Program-made: the position numbers and the translations under genes
Notes under the pieces: generated by a model
What the model was told of the DNA's origin: nothing
What the model saw: only the letters and a program-made list of their open reading frames with translations
Database searches by the model: none
Assembly (NCBI RefSeq): GCF_023242315.1
Contig: NZ_JALLIY010000019.1
Coordinates: 98,097 to 162,096, forward strand
DNA: 64,000 nucleotides
Direction: 5' to 3'
Source: Pseudomonas sp. MWU13-2105
GTDB taxonomy: Bacteria > Pseudomonadota > Gammaproteobacteria > Pseudomonadales > Pseudomonadaceae
Part shown: piece after piece, positions 26,824 to 36,143 of the stretch
Layout of the letters: each line of letters opens with the position of its first letter
Numbering within the stretch: position 1 is the stretch's first letter

Positions 26824-27684
26824 GTGATCGGGCGCTGGGGGACGGAGCGTCTCGTTGGCCTGCATGAGCCCAGGGTCAACGAGCGTCACCTGGAGAGTAC
26901 CGGCCTGCCGGCGGACAACCGCCTGCGCCTGCTCAGTTTCAATATCCAGGTGGGGATCAGTACCCAGCGTTATCGACATTACCTGACCCGTGGCTGGCAG
27001 CACTTGTTGCCCGCCACCGGGCGCGCGGACAACCTGCAGAAGATCGGCGGCCTGCTCGCCGACTTCGACCTGGTGGCCCTCCAGGAGGCCGATGGCGGCA
27101 GCCTGCGTTCGGGCTACATCAATCAGGTCGAGCACCTGGCCCAACTCGGCGCTTTTCCCTACTGGTACCAGCAACTCAACCGCAATCTCGGGCGGCTGGG
27201 CCAGCACAGCAATGGGGTGCTGAGCCGTTTGCGGCCCTCGGCGATCGAGGATCATCCCTTGCCGGGGCCGGCCGGCCGCGGGGCCATTCTCGTGCGTTTT
27301 GGCGAGGGCCCGGAGGCCCTGGTGGTGGTGATGATGCACCTGGCCCTGGGGGCGCGGGCGCGTACCTTGCAACTGGCCTATATCCGCGAGTTGATCGGTG
27401 GTTTTCGGCACCTGGTGCTGATGGGCGACATGAACACCCAGGCCAGCGACCTGCTGCTACACTCGCCTCTACGAGACCTCGGCTTACTTGCGCCGCAGGT
27501 GGAAGCCACTTTCCCCAGTTGGCGTCCGCAACGCTGCCTGGACCATATTCTGCTCAGCCCGAGCCTGACGCTGGAGCGAGTCGAGGTGCTGGCCCAACCT
27601 ATTTCCGATCATTTGCCGGTGGCCGTCGAAATTCGTCTGCCAGGTTCCATCGGTTCTGATACGTTGCCGGCCTTGAGTAGCTAA
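26824..27684 (+). CDS. Endonuclease/exonuclease/phosphatase (EEP) family protein
   Basis: A 286-residue EEP-fold hydrolase using a GTG start 10 bp after dsbA. Fold motifs are 'LLSFNIQVG' near residue 38, 'LQEADGG' (metal-binding Glu) near 83, 'MMHLALG' near 170, 'LMGDMNTQ' near 200 and 'PISDHLPV' at the end. No membrane segment. The substrate could be DNA, lipid headgroup or phosphoester. In PAO1 PA5488 has the same place between dsbA and a diguanylate cyclase. Confidence 0.85.
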   Translation: MIGRWGTERLVGLHEPRVNERHLESTGLPADNRLRLLSFNIQVGISTQRYRHYLTRGWQHLLPATGRADNLQKIGGLLADFDLVALQEADGGSLRSGYINQVEHLAQLGAFPYWYQQLNRNLGRLGQHSNGVLSRLRPSAIEDHPLPGPAGRGAILVRFGEGPEALVVVMMHLALGARARTLQLAYIRELIGGFRHLVLMGDMNTQASDLLLHSPLRDLGLLAPQVEATFPSWRPQRCLDHILLSPSLTLERVEVLAQPISDHLPVAVEIRLPGSIGSDTLPALSS

Positions 27685-27701
27685 ATCTCGCGGACGCCGG
27701 C

Positions 27702-29894
27702 ATGAGCAGCGAAGAAGTCGAACGCTGGAAAGAGAAATACCTTAAAAGCATCGAACAACAGGAAAAGCTCGAGCGTCGTTGGGACGCCCGTCTGGACCTG
27801 CTTCGCCGTGGGCTGGTGCGCAGCACCCTGGCGGCGGAAGGGACCGACCGTGCGGTTGACCAGTGCATGAAGGAAATGCGCGACATCGTGCGCAGCGACG
27901 ATATGGATGCGGCGTTGTCGGCCCTGTTGCCGCGGCTGGAAAAGGCCGTGCTCGACTCCGAGCAGCGTCGTGAGATCCGCTCCGAACAAGTCAGCAGCGC
28001 GTTGAATGCGCTGGTGACCCAGCTGCAATCCCTGCCGCTGCCCCGCGAAGTCAGGCGGCCGCTGAAGAACTTCGCCAAGCAGCTGGAGGGGCGCGTCGGC
28101 CAGGCGCGGGAAATCCCCCTGCTGCTCAGCGAGCTCAGCAGCCTGCAAGGCAAGGCCCTGACGCAGCTTGAGCAGCCGGCTGAGCCGGGTCGGCCGAGCC
28201 TGTTGCAACGGTTGTTCGGCGGCAAGGAGAGCGTGCCGGAAACCACCCCGGGGCATCCCCCGGCGCCCTCTGCCGGGGCCGAAGGGGTTGCGGTCCATGC
28301 GGTCGAACCCACGGCCCGTGACGCCGAGGTGTCGGAGCCTGTTCATGCACCGGCCCCGGCCCCCGCAGCACCTGCTGTAACACCTGCACCTGTAGCTGCC
28401 CCGGCCGTAGCGTCGGCGCCTGCGCTTGTGGCCCCGGTCGAGGTCGCCGCGCCAGAATTGCCTCGCTCGGCGCCGCCCGCTATCGAGTCCGAGCCGGCCC
28501 CTGCGGCAGCGCCCGTCGAGGCCGTGGCCTATGTGCCGCCGGTGTTGTCGCCGGAGCCGTTGGCCGCGGTCGCCGAGCCGGTACCCGAGGCACCGTCCAT
28601 GGCCCCGGCGAGCAAAGAGCAGCAACCGCCGTCGCCGCTAGCGGCGGCCGAGCCCGGGGGGCCACCCGCTTCGCTCGTCAAGGTGGCCGCCCCGCCAGAA
28701 GCGCAGGCCCTCGCGGTACATCCCGTGGCCACGGTATTTATCGACAGCCTGCCGTTGCCGCCGGTGATGGCTGAAGCGCTGGCGGCGGTCGACCCGGAGT
28801 ATCCGGAACCGGATGTGCTGTTTGCCTTGCCCGAATCCCCGGAGCCGTCCTACAGCTCGGTGGCCGAACACATCGAGTCGACGTTGCTGGGCCTGCTGGA
28901 TGACCTGACCCTGCCCGAACGGCACCAGGCGCACGCCGAAGCCATGCGCCACCGGCTCGAACATGGGCTGAACTGGTACGAGTTGCTACCGATCCTCGAC
29001 GATCTGGCGGTATTGATGCTGGCGATCAACGATAGCGGCCAACACGATTTCCAGATCTACCTCAAGCAACTCAACGAACGCCTGGAGTCGTTCCAGAGCA
29101 ACCTGCAGGCAGCCAGTGCGGGGCATGCCGAAGGGCGTACGGCGGCGAATGAGTTGCACAGCCAACTGCGCGAGCATGTCGATAGCCTGCAGAGCAGCGT
29201 GCAGGATGCCGCGGACCTGGACAGCCTCAAGCACGTCCTGGAAAACCGCCTCGAAGGTTTGCTCGGCACCATGGACCAGCACCAGCAGCAACGGGCGATC
29301 CGCGAGCAGGAAGTCGCCTTGCGCCTGCAAAGCCTGGCCGAGCGTGTGGCGCACATGGAGCAGGAGGCCCAGGGCTATCGTGATCACCTTGAGGAACAGC
29401 GTCAGAAAGCCCTGGTCGACCCGCTGACCGGCCTGCCCAATCGCGCGGCCTGGAGTGAGCGGCTGGAGCATGAGATGGCGCACTGGCAGCAGCATGGCAA
29501 CACCCTGCTGATCGCCATGCTCGATCTTGATCACTTCAAGCGGATCAACGACAACTATGGCCACCTGGCCGGCGACAAGGTGTTGAAGATCATTGCCGGC
29601 GAGTTGCGCAAGCGCCTGCGTGCCAGCGATTTCATTGCCCGGTTCGGCGGCGAGGAATTCGTCCTGTTGGTGCCCAATACCCCGATCAGCGCCGGGCTCA
29701 AGCTGGCCGAGAGCTTGCGCGCGGCGATTGAAGCCTGTCCGTTCCACTTCAAGGGCGAGCGGGTGACGATCACCGTGTCGGTCGGGCTGTCGGCGTTCAA
29801 GACCGGTGAGCGCGGCGATCATGCGCTGAAAAGAGCCGATGAGGCGCTTTACCGGGCCAAGAATGCCGGACGCAATCGTGTCGAGCAGGGCTGA
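27702..29894 (+). CDS. Diguanylate cyclase with a long Pro/Ala-rich linker (PA5487/DgcH-like)
   Basis: A 730-residue cytosolic protein predicted to make c-di-GMP. Residues 1-165 are helical and charged. Residues about 170-345 are a low-complexity Pro/Ala/Val/Glu linker. Residues 390-560 are again helical with coiled-coil character. The GGDEF domain fills the end, with 'DPLTGLPNR' near 573, the product-inhibition site RASD near 640 and the active site GGEEF near 648. Active site and I-site are intact, so it should be an active, feedback-inhibited enzyme. There is no membrane segment or known sensor domain; the N-terminal region may sense or bind partners. Confidence 0.93.
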   Translation: MSSEEVERWKEKYLKSIEQQEKLERRWDARLDLLRRGLVRSTLAAEGTDRAVDQCMKEMRDIVRSDDMDAALSALLPRLEKAVLDSEQRREIRSEQVSSALNALVTQLQSLPLPREVRRPLKNFAKQLEGRVGQAREIPLLLSELSSLQGKALTQLEQPAEPGRPSLLQRLFGGKESVPETTPGHPPAPSAGAEGVAVHAVEPTARDAEVSEPVHAPAPAPAAPAVTPAPVAAPAVASAPALVAPVEVAAPELPRSAPPAIESEPAPAAAPVEAVAYVPPVLSPEPLAAVAEPVPEAPSMAPASKEQQPPSPLAAAEPGGPPASLVKVAAPPEAQALAVHPVATVFIDSLPLPPVMAEALAAVDPEYPEPDVLFALPESPEPSYSSVAEHIESTLLGLLDDLTLPERHQAHAEAMRHRLEHGLNWYELLPILDDLAVLMLAINDSGQHDFQIYLKQLNERLESFQSNLQAASAGHAEGRTAANELHSQLREHVDSLQSSVQDAADLDSLKHVLENRLEGLLGTMDQHQQQRAIREQEVALRLQSLAERVAHMEQEAQGYRDHLEEQRQKALVDPLTGLPNRAAWSERLEHEMAHWQQHGNTLLIAMLDLDHFKRINDNYGHLAGDKVLKIIAGELRKRLRASDFIARFGGEEFVLLVPNTPISAGLKLAESLRAAIEACPFHFKGERVTITVSVGLSAFKTGERGDHALKRADEALYRAKNAGRNRVEQG

Positions 29895-29908
29895 GTACAA
29901 GGCCTGCG

Positions 29909-29941
29909 TTCTGTAGGCGCCGGCAAGCCGGCTCCTGCAGT
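29909..29941. repeat. Short REP palindrome after the diguanylate cyclase gene
   Basis: TGTAGGCGCCGGC and its inverse GCCGGCTCCTGCAG form a compact hairpin in the 180-bp gap before ampDh2. Confidence 0.6.
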
Positions 29942-30077
29942 GCGGGTGTTGAGCGAAAGGGTTGGACCAGGGGCAGGACGCTGCTCCAGGTTGCATCAGG
30001 TAACAGTGTATTGGGCGCTGCCGGGCTTACCAGTACGTTATGCTGTCAAATTACTGTCTTTGTTTGTTGCCGCCACC

Positions 30078-30857
30078 ATGAAACTGCTCCCCTTGCTTCT
30101 TTCGATCCTGCTGCTGGCGGGCTGCGCCAGCGGTCCGCGCATCGACACCAGCCACCCGTCGGTCAACTACGACAACCGCGTGCAGTTCGTGATCCTCCAC
30201 TACACCTCGGCGAATATGGAAAACTCGCTGAGACTGCTGACCCATGGCCAGGTCAGCAGCCATTACCTGATCGGCGACGACCCCCGCGCCACGATCTACA
30301 AGCTGGTGGACGAGAGCCAGCGCGCCTGGCACGCCGGGGACAGCGAGTGGCTGGGCCGTACCTGGCTGAATTCCAGCTCCATCGGCATTGAAATCGTCAA
30401 TCCGGGTTTCCGCGACACACCCGGCGGGCGGGTCTGGTTCCCCTACAGCGAGGCCCAGATCCAGGCGCTGGTGCTGCTGCTCAAGGACATCGTCAAGCGC
30501 AATCATATCGAGCCGCGTAATGTGATCGGCCATAGCGATATCGCGCCGTTGCGCAAGCAGGACCCGGGACCGCTGATGCCCTGGAAGCGCCTGGCGGCGG
30601 AAGGCCTCGGTGTCTGGCCTGACGAACAGGCGGTCGCGGCCTTGCAAGGCGTCTATGCCGCGCAATTGCCGAGCATCACCTGGTTCCAGCAGCAGCTCGT
30701 GCGCCTGGGCTATGCCACGCCGCAGACCGGCGAACTGGATGTTGCCACGCGCCATGTACTGGCGGCCTTCCAGATGCACTTCCGCCCCAGCCGCTTCGAC
30801 GGCCTGCCGGATGCGCAAAGTGCGGCGATCCTCCAGGTGCTGAATTCGTCAGAATAA
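30078..30857 (+). CDS. ampDh2: N-acetylmuramoyl-L-alanine amidase AmpDh2 (lipoprotein)
   Basis: A 259-residue lipoprotein amidase that cleaves the stem peptide from murein. Lipobox 'LLAGCAS' (Cys near residue 16) directs it to the membrane. The Amidase_2 domain has zinc ligands in 'FVILHYTSAN' (His near 39) and 'NVIGHSDIAP' (His near 150, then Asp near 160). The C-terminal 70 residues look like a peptidoglycan-binding helical domain. Its length equals PA5485, from memory. AmpD homologues help set beta-lactamase induction in Pseudomonas. Confidence 0.92.
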   Translation: MKLLPLLLSILLLAGCASGPRIDTSHPSVNYDNRVQFVILHYTSANMENSLRLLTHGQVSSHYLIGDDPRATIYKLVDESQRAWHAGDSEWLGRTWLNSSSIGIEIVNPGFRDTPGGRVWFPYSEAQIQALVLLLKDIVKRNHIEPRNVIGHSDIAPLRKQDPGPLMPWKRLAAEGLGVWPDEQAVAALQGVYAAQLPSITWFQQQLVRLGYATPQTGELDVATRHVLAAFQMHFRPSRFDGLPDAQSAAILQVLNSSE

Positions 30858-30933
30858 CGTCACTGCCGGACGGTCAGCGCCAACTCGCCAATCTGTTGCT
30901 ATAACTCATTGGTAAGTCTTCGGATATTCGCTG

Positions 30934-32547
30934 ATGCCGGCTCGTGAGACGTTGCGCACCTGGTTCCATCGTCCCTGGTCGCTGGCATTGCTGGCGGCCC
31001 TGCTCAGTATCGTCCTGTTGTTGGCCGGTAGCCTGGGAGTGGCGATGCATCAGGTCAGGCAGCATGAAAGCGAACAGATGAATGCCCAGGGACAACGTTT
31101 CCTTGAGCGCCTGGAGCAGCTTTTCGGCCAGCTACGTGAGGGGCTCGATCAATTGGAGGCCCAGCCCTTGCGGGACTGCAGCCCGGCGATGATCGACACT
31201 CTGCAACAGCTGAGCTTCAACTACCGCTTTATCTCCGAAGCCTTCTATGTCGATGCCGTCCAGTCCTGCTCCAACTGGCCGAACCGGGAGGCGCACATGA
31301 CCTTGCGCAGGCCGGATATGCGCGGGCCGACCTACAGTTATTGGCTCAATACCTCGACCGAGCCCAATGACAACCTGGCCACCCTGATGCTCGGACGTGG
31401 TCACTTCCGGGTGTCCACCTCCCGTGGGCATCTGAGCGATGTGGTGGAACTGCCGCCGGGGGCCAGCCTGCTGGTGGTGGTCGACCGTGGTCGGCGGGCG
31501 ATTCCGGTGTTGGGGCCGACGCAGGCCTGGCCGCCCCCTGGCTGGCCGACCAGCGCGCGCGAACCGCTGGTGATCACGCCGGATGAGTTGATCTATCGCA
31601 TGCCCACCCGCACCCCGGAATACCAGCTGGTGATGGTGGCGCCGCGCGAGACCATGCCGCTGCCGATCGACCCGCTGTGGTGGTGGTTGCTCTCGGTAAG
31701 CCTGCTGATTGCCTTCTGTATTGGTGGCCTGACCTTGCAACTGGCCCGTCAGCGCCAGTCGCTCAACGGCGAGCTGCAAGGCGCGCTGCGCCGTGGTGAA
31801 TTCCAGGTGCTGTATCAACCGATCTTCGACCTCGGCAGTCGCCATTGCGTGGGCGCCGAAGCCTTGATCCGCTGGCGCCGGCCGGATGGCACGCTGACCA
31901 GCCCCGACCTGTTCATCCCCCTGGCGGAAGACACCGGGCAGATCCGCCAGATCACCGATTTCGTCCTGCAGCGTTTGCTGGACCAACTGGGCCAGCTGTT
32001 GCGGGCCAATCCGCAGCTGTATATCTCGGTGAACCTGGCGGCTTGCGATGTCATGGTGCCGCGTATCGGCGAGGTGATTGCCGACCTGTTGCGGACACAC
32101 CGGGTCAGCGCCCGGCAGATCGCCTTCGAAGTGACTGAGCGCGGGCTGATCGATGTGGTGGTGGCCCGGGATAATTTGCAGGCCCTGCGCGACGTTGGTC
32201 ACCAGGTGTTGATCGATGACTTCGGCACCGGCTATTGCAGCCTGGCCTACTTGCAAACCCTGCCGGTGGACTGCCTGAAGATCGACAAGGCCTTTATCGA
32301 TGCCCTGGGCCATGACGCCGCCAGCAGTGGCGTGGCGCCGCATATCATCCGCATGGCCCATGCGCTGCATTTGCGGGTGATCGCCGAGGGCATCGAGTAC
32401 GAGCACCAGGCCGTGCTGCTGAGCAGCGAAGGGGTCAATTACGGCCAGGGTTGGCTGTTCGCCCAGGCGCTGACGGCGGTGCAGTTCGTCGAGTTGATCA
32501 CTCGCGGTCGCCGCCTGGCCTCGCGGCGCCTGGACGACGAGGCCTAG
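30934..32547 (+). CDS. CSS-motif/EAL c-di-GMP phosphodiesterase
   Basis: A 537-residue membrane protein predicted to degrade c-di-GMP. One helix (about 17-38), a periplasmic domain with two Cys (82 and 112, in 'DCSPAM' and 'SCSNWP'), and a second helix (about 248-268) precede a cytosolic EAL domain. Catalytic signatures are intact: 'EALIRW' near 309, 'SVNLAA', 'FEVTERG', 'DDFGTGYCS', 'LKIDKAFI' and 'IAEGIEYEHQ'. In CSS-type enzymes the periplasmic Cys pair responds to DsbA/DsbB redox state, notable with dsbA 4 kb away. It appears inserted between ampDh2 and kinB relative to PAO1. Confidence 0.92.
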   Translation: MPARETLRTWFHRPWSLALLAALLSIVLLLAGSLGVAMHQVRQHESEQMNAQGQRFLERLEQLFGQLREGLDQLEAQPLRDCSPAMIDTLQQLSFNYRFISEAFYVDAVQSCSNWPNREAHMTLRRPDMRGPTYSYWLNTSTEPNDNLATLMLGRGHFRVSTSRGHLSDVVELPPGASLLVVVDRGRRAIPVLGPTQAWPPPGWPTSAREPLVITPDELIYRMPTRTPEYQLVMVAPRETMPLPIDPLWWWLLSVSLLIAFCIGGLTLQLARQRQSLNGELQGALRRGEFQVLYQPIFDLGSRHCVGAEALIRWRRPDGTLTSPDLFIPLAEDTGQIRQITDFVLQRLLDQLGQLLRANPQLYISVNLAACDVMVPRIGEVIADLLRTHRVSARQIAFEVTERGLIDVVVARDNLQALRDVGHQVLIDDFGTGYCSLAYLQTLPVDCLKIDKAFIDALGHDAASSGVAPHIIRMAHALHLRVIAEGIEYEHQAVLLSSEGVNYGQGWLFAQALTAVQFVELITRGRRLASRRLDDEA

Positions 32548-32559
32548 GTGGTGGAGCCG

Positions 32560-34338
32560 CTAGAGCGGCAGCGCCATATAGAACTGCGTGCCCTGCCCCG
32601 GCCTTGAATACACACCCATGCGCCCGCTGTGCAACTGCACGATTTCCTTGCACAGGGCCAGGCCGAGGCCGGCACCGCCTTTCTTGCGGCCGACCTGGAC
32701 GAAGGGCTCGAAGATCCGGCCCTGTTGACCGTAGGCAATGCCCTCGCCGTTGTCCTCGACGCTGATGATGACCCGCTCGCCATGGCGCCGGGCCTGCAAG
32801 CGAATCTGCCCGCCGCGGGCGGTATGGCGCAGGGCATTGTCCAGCAGATTGTCGAGCACGCGCTCCAGTTGCGCTTGATCGGCCGGCAGGCGCGGCAAGG
32901 GTGGTTGGAGTTCCACCTGCAGGTCGATGCCCTGGTCCAGGGCCCGTTCGGCGTAGCGCAGGCGGCTGGCTTCGAGCAGTGAGTCGATGTCGCAAGGCTC
33001 CAGGGTCAGCTTCTGCAGGCCGTTCTGGTAACGGGAGAAATTCAGCAGGTCGTTGATCAATTGCATCAGCCGCTGCATCTCTTCGTTGACCGTGTTCAGA
33101 AGGTCCGCTTCCCGCGATTCGCTGTCGAAATGCACCCGCTCCTGCAACAGGCCGAAGGCCATATGCATGCCGGTAACCGGCGTGCGCAGTTCGTGGGAGG
33201 CGCGCAGGACGAACTCGCTCCGCACCCGCTCGAAGGCCCGTTGTTCGGTGACGTCGTGGAGCACCATCACCGCGCCGAGAATATGGCCCTGGGTGTGACT
33301 GACCGGGGTCAGGCTGTAGGTCAGCAGGCGGGACTCGCCTTCGACCTCGACCTCAAGGTCCTCCGGTGCCCGTTCCAGGCTGGCCCCGCGCAGGATCAAT
33401 TGCAGCTGTGCGTCCAGCTCGGGCCGTTGCAGGGCCTCGCCAAGACCTTGACCCAGGCGGTCGCTGTCCCAGCCCAATTGCCGTTGCGCCACCGGGTTGA
33501 GGTGCTCCAGGCGGCCTTCGCGGTCAATCATCAGCAGCCCGTCGTCGATGCTGTCGAGCACAGCCTGCAAGCGTTGCTGACCGGCCAGCAATTCGTCGAT
33601 GTTGGTTGCCTGATGCTGGCGCAGGGCCTCGGCCATGATGCCGAAGCGCCTAGTCAGCAGGTTCATCTCCTGCGCCGAGGAAATCGGCAGGGTCACTTCG
33701 AAGTTGCCCTGGCCGATGTGGTCCGCCGCCTCGGCCAGGGCCTCGATCGGCGCGCCGAAACGCCGGGCGATGCCGTGGGCGGTGATGAAACCGATGATCA
33801 GCACCGCCAGCCCGACAAACCCCAGCAACCCGGCCACCAGCAGCGCCCGCTCGCGAGCGTTGATTTCCGTCGAGCTGATGTTATCCAGCGCCTGCTTGTG
33901 CTCGGCGATCAGGCCGTTGCGCAGGACGTTGAAGCTGCTGGTGAGCTCCTCGATGCTGCCGCTGCCGTCGCGCGAGCGGGCGAAGGCCTGGAGGAACTGC
34001 TCGTAGTCGATTCGCGCCTGGGCGAAGCCGCTGCGTACATCGCTGCCCTGCTCATGATCGATGCCTTCGTGGAGCAGCTGCAGGTAGTGCTCGCGCGCCG
34101 CCTCGAGCGCGACCTGGTCGGGTTTGTCGCCGAGCATCAGGAGCAACTGGTCGCCCAGGCTCTGGCGTAGCTTGAGGCCCAGGTCCAGGGTGATGAAGTT
34201 GTCGCTGACCAGCGACTCCTGGGTCTTGGCCATCTGCATCACGCTGACCAGGCCGAGCATCAGCCCGAGCAAGGCGACCGTGATCAGAGCCGAAATACTC
34301 AGGAAGAGCCGGGTGCGCAGCTTCATCGTGAGCTTCAT
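32560..34338 (-). CDS. kinB: Sensor histidine kinase KinB
   Basis: A 592-residue membrane kinase that pairs with AlgB. It has two membrane helices (about 10-32 and 165-190) with a helical periplasmic sensor domain between them, a HAMP domain to about 240, a PAS domain (about 255-365), a HisKA domain with the phospho-acceptor His382 in 'ASHELRTP', and an ATPase domain with 'NLLDNALRH', 'VEDNGEGI' and 'GGAGLGLAL'. In P. aeruginosa KinB acts mainly as an AlgB phosphatase and restrains alginate. It starts 10 bp after algB; an ATG four codons later is an alternative. Confidence 0.95.
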   Translation of the reverse strand: MKLTMKLRTRLFLSISALITVALLGLMLGLVSVMQMAKTQESLVSDNFITLDLGLKLRQSLGDQLLLMLGDKPDQVALEAAREHYLQLLHEGIDHEQGSDVRSGFAQARIDYEQFLQAFARSRDGSGSIEELTSSFNVLRNGLIAEHKQALDNISSTEINARERALLVAGLLGFVGLAVLIIGFITAHGIARRFGAPIEALAEAADHIGQGNFEVTLPISSAQEMNLLTRRFGIMAEALRQHQATNIDELLAGQQRLQAVLDSIDDGLLMIDREGRLEHLNPVAQRQLGWDSDRLGQGLGEALQRPELDAQLQLILRGASLERAPEDLEVEVEGESRLLTYSLTPVSHTQGHILGAVMVLHDVTEQRAFERVRSEFVLRASHELRTPVTGMHMAFGLLQERVHFDSESREADLLNTVNEEMQRLMQLINDLLNFSRYQNGLQKLTLEPCDIDSLLEASRLRYAERALDQGIDLQVELQPPLPRLPADQAQLERVLDNLLDNALRHTARGGQIRLQARRHGERVIISVEDNGEGIAYGQQGRIFEPFVQVGRKKGGAGLGLALCKEIVQLHSGRMGVYSRPGQGTQFYMALPL

Positions 34339-34348
34339 GGTGTGCGAC

Positions 34349-35695
34349 TCACAGGTTGTACTGTTTGCGTTTGCGGTACAGCGTCGAGGCATCGATGCCC
34401 AGGGTCTTGGCGGCCTGGTCGAGGGTGTCGCTGGTGGCCAGTACGGCACCGATATGGGCTTTTTCCAGTTCGTCCAGGCTCAGGGCGGCACCGATACGCG
34501 GTGCGCTGTTGGCCGGTTGCTCGGCCATGCCCAGGTGGCTGATCTCCACGCGCTCCTGGGGACAGATGATGCTGGCGCGTTCGACCACGTTGCGCAATTC
34601 GCGGATATTGCCCGGCCAGCGGTAGTTGAGCAGGGCTTCGCGGGCTTCATCGCCGAAGCCGCGGGCCGGCCGCGCGTACTCCTTGACGAATCGCGCGAGG
34701 AAACGATCGGCGAGCATCAGGATGTCTTCACTGCGCTCGCGCAGGGGCGGCAGGTGCAGGGTGATGACATTCAGGCGGTAGAGCAGGTCCTCGCGAAAAC
34801 GGCCGTCGCGGACCATGTCTTCGAGGTTGAGGTTGGTGGCGGCGAGGATGCGCACATCGGCCCGCCGGGTCACCGGATCGCCGACCCGTTCGTATTCCTT
34901 GTCCTGGATAAAGCGCAACAGCTTGGGTTGCAGGGTCAGGGGAAAGTCGCCGATCTCGTCGAGAAACAAGGTCCCGCCATCGGCCTGGTTGACCCGCCCC
35001 AGGGTGCTTTCGCTGGCGCCGGTGAAGGCCCCGCGGCTGTGCCCGAACAGCTCGCTTTCCATCAGCTCGGCGGTCAGCGACGGGCAGTTGATGGTCACGC
35101 AGGACTTCTTCGCCCGTTTGCTCCAGCCGTGGATGGCCCGCGCCAGTTCGCCCTTGCCGGTCCCGGACTCGCCGAGGATCAGGATGTTCGCATCGGTGCC
35201 GGCCACCTGTCGTGCGGTCTCCAGCACGGCCATCATCGACGGGCTGTGGGAATCCAGGCCGTCCTTGGGCTGGCGCACTTCACCTTCGAGGGCTTCGAGG
35301 CGGGCCGACAGTTGCCGCACCTCCAGTTGCTTGGCCGTGGCCAGGCGCAGTTGGTCGGGGCTGCACGGCTTGACCAAATAGTCGGCGGCACCGGCCTGGA
35401 TGGCGTCGACAGCGGTGTCCACGGCGGAGTGGGCGGTGACGATCACCACACGCATCCAGGGCGCCTGGATGCGCATCTGGGCCAGCACATCGAGGCCGTT
35501 GTCCTCGCCCAACCGCAGGTCGAGGAAGCACAGGTCGAAGACCTGGCGCTGCAACAGGCTGTCGGCCTGGGCCGCGCTGTTCGCCGTGGCGACGGTGTAG
35601 CCTTCGTCTTCCAGGCAATAGCGAAAGGTGCGAAGGATGGCGGATTCATCATCCACCAGCAGAATACGGCCTTGATGTTCCGTGGCGGATTCCAT
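34349..35695 (-). CDS. algB: Two-component response regulator AlgB (NtrC family)
   Basis: A 448-residue activator. The receiver domain (about 10-125) has the phospho-acceptor Asp59 in 'FLDLRLGEDNG' and the acidic pair 'VDDE'. The central AAA+ domain carries Walker A 'GESGTGKGE' near 172, the sigma-54 contact loop 'GAFTGA' near 221 and 'GGTLFLDEIGD'. A Fis-type helix-turn-helix ends the protein. AGGAG precedes the start. Since GAFTGA is intact, it should be able to work with sigma-54; in P. aeruginosa AlgB activates alginate genes. The promoter opposite it at 36040 is a candidate target. Confidence 0.96.
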   Translation of the reverse strand: MESATEHQGRILLVDDESAILRTFRYCLEDEGYTVATANSAAQADSLLQRQVFDLCFLDLRLGEDNGLDVLAQMRIQAPWMRVVIVTAHSAVDTAVDAIQAGAADYLVKPCSPDQLRLATAKQLEVRQLSARLEALEGEVRQPKDGLDSHSPSMMAVLETARQVAGTDANILILGESGTGKGELARAIHGWSKRAKKSCVTINCPSLTAELMESELFGHSRGAFTGASESTLGRVNQADGGTLFLDEIGDFPLTLQPKLLRFIQDKEYERVGDPVTRRADVRILAATNLNLEDMVRDGRFREDLLYRLNVITLHLPPLRERSEDILMLADRFLARFVKEYARPARGFGDEAREALLNYRWPGNIRELRNVVERASIICPQERVEISHLGMAEQPANSAPRIGAALSLDELEKAHIGAVLATSDTLDQAAKTLGIDASTLYRKRKQYNL

Positions 35696-35929
35696 ACCCC
35701 ATGCTCCTTTAGTGAAAGTTTCCAGACTGTCCCGGAAAAATCCGGCACGTTAGAGAGCTGATTCCGATTGACCCGATAACAAGCAGGGTAACGGTCTCCG
35801 TCCCTGATTGCTAACCCGCTGATTTGGGGAATTTTTTAAGCTCTTTGCTTCCGACAGTTGGGGGCTCAGCTAATTCCTACTGATTTCTTGCTCTTTATTC
35901 GTGAGTTTAGGTTCTTTCCTACGGATTTA

Positions 35930-35977
35930 TCGTGCAATACGCACGACTGCAGGATGGGTATCGTGCAGGATGCGCGT
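35930..35977. promoter_or_regulatory. Two phased dyads, candidate activator (UAS) sites
   Basis: TCGTGC-N5-GCACGA at 35930-35946 is a perfect 6-bp dyad, and TCGTGC-N5-GCGCGT at 35961-35977 is a near copy. Their centres are 31 bp apart, about three helical turns, as expected for paired enhancer sites of an NtrC-type activator. They lie 60-110 bp upstream of a sigma-54 promoter and next to algB. Confidence 0.6.
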
Positions 35978-36038
35978 TCATCAATTGGATGAGTTTTTCA
36001 ACTTATTGATTTTATTGATTATTTCCAATAAAAAAAGC

Positions 36039-36054
36039 TGGCATGCAGGCTGCA
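36039..36054 (+). promoter_or_regulatory. Sigma-54 promoter
   Basis: TGGCATG-N4-CTGCA with GG (36040-36041) and GC (36052-36053) ten bases apart matches the -24/-12 consensus closely. It faces the small gene at 36144, with a start of transcription near 36065. Confidence 0.65.
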
Positions 36055-36143
36055 ATGCTCCTCCCACGAGTGTTCACAGTGGTCGGGTTGGTTCCTCTCC
36101 CCCGGCCCTGGAACAATCACCCTTGTGTCGGAGGAGTTTCAGG

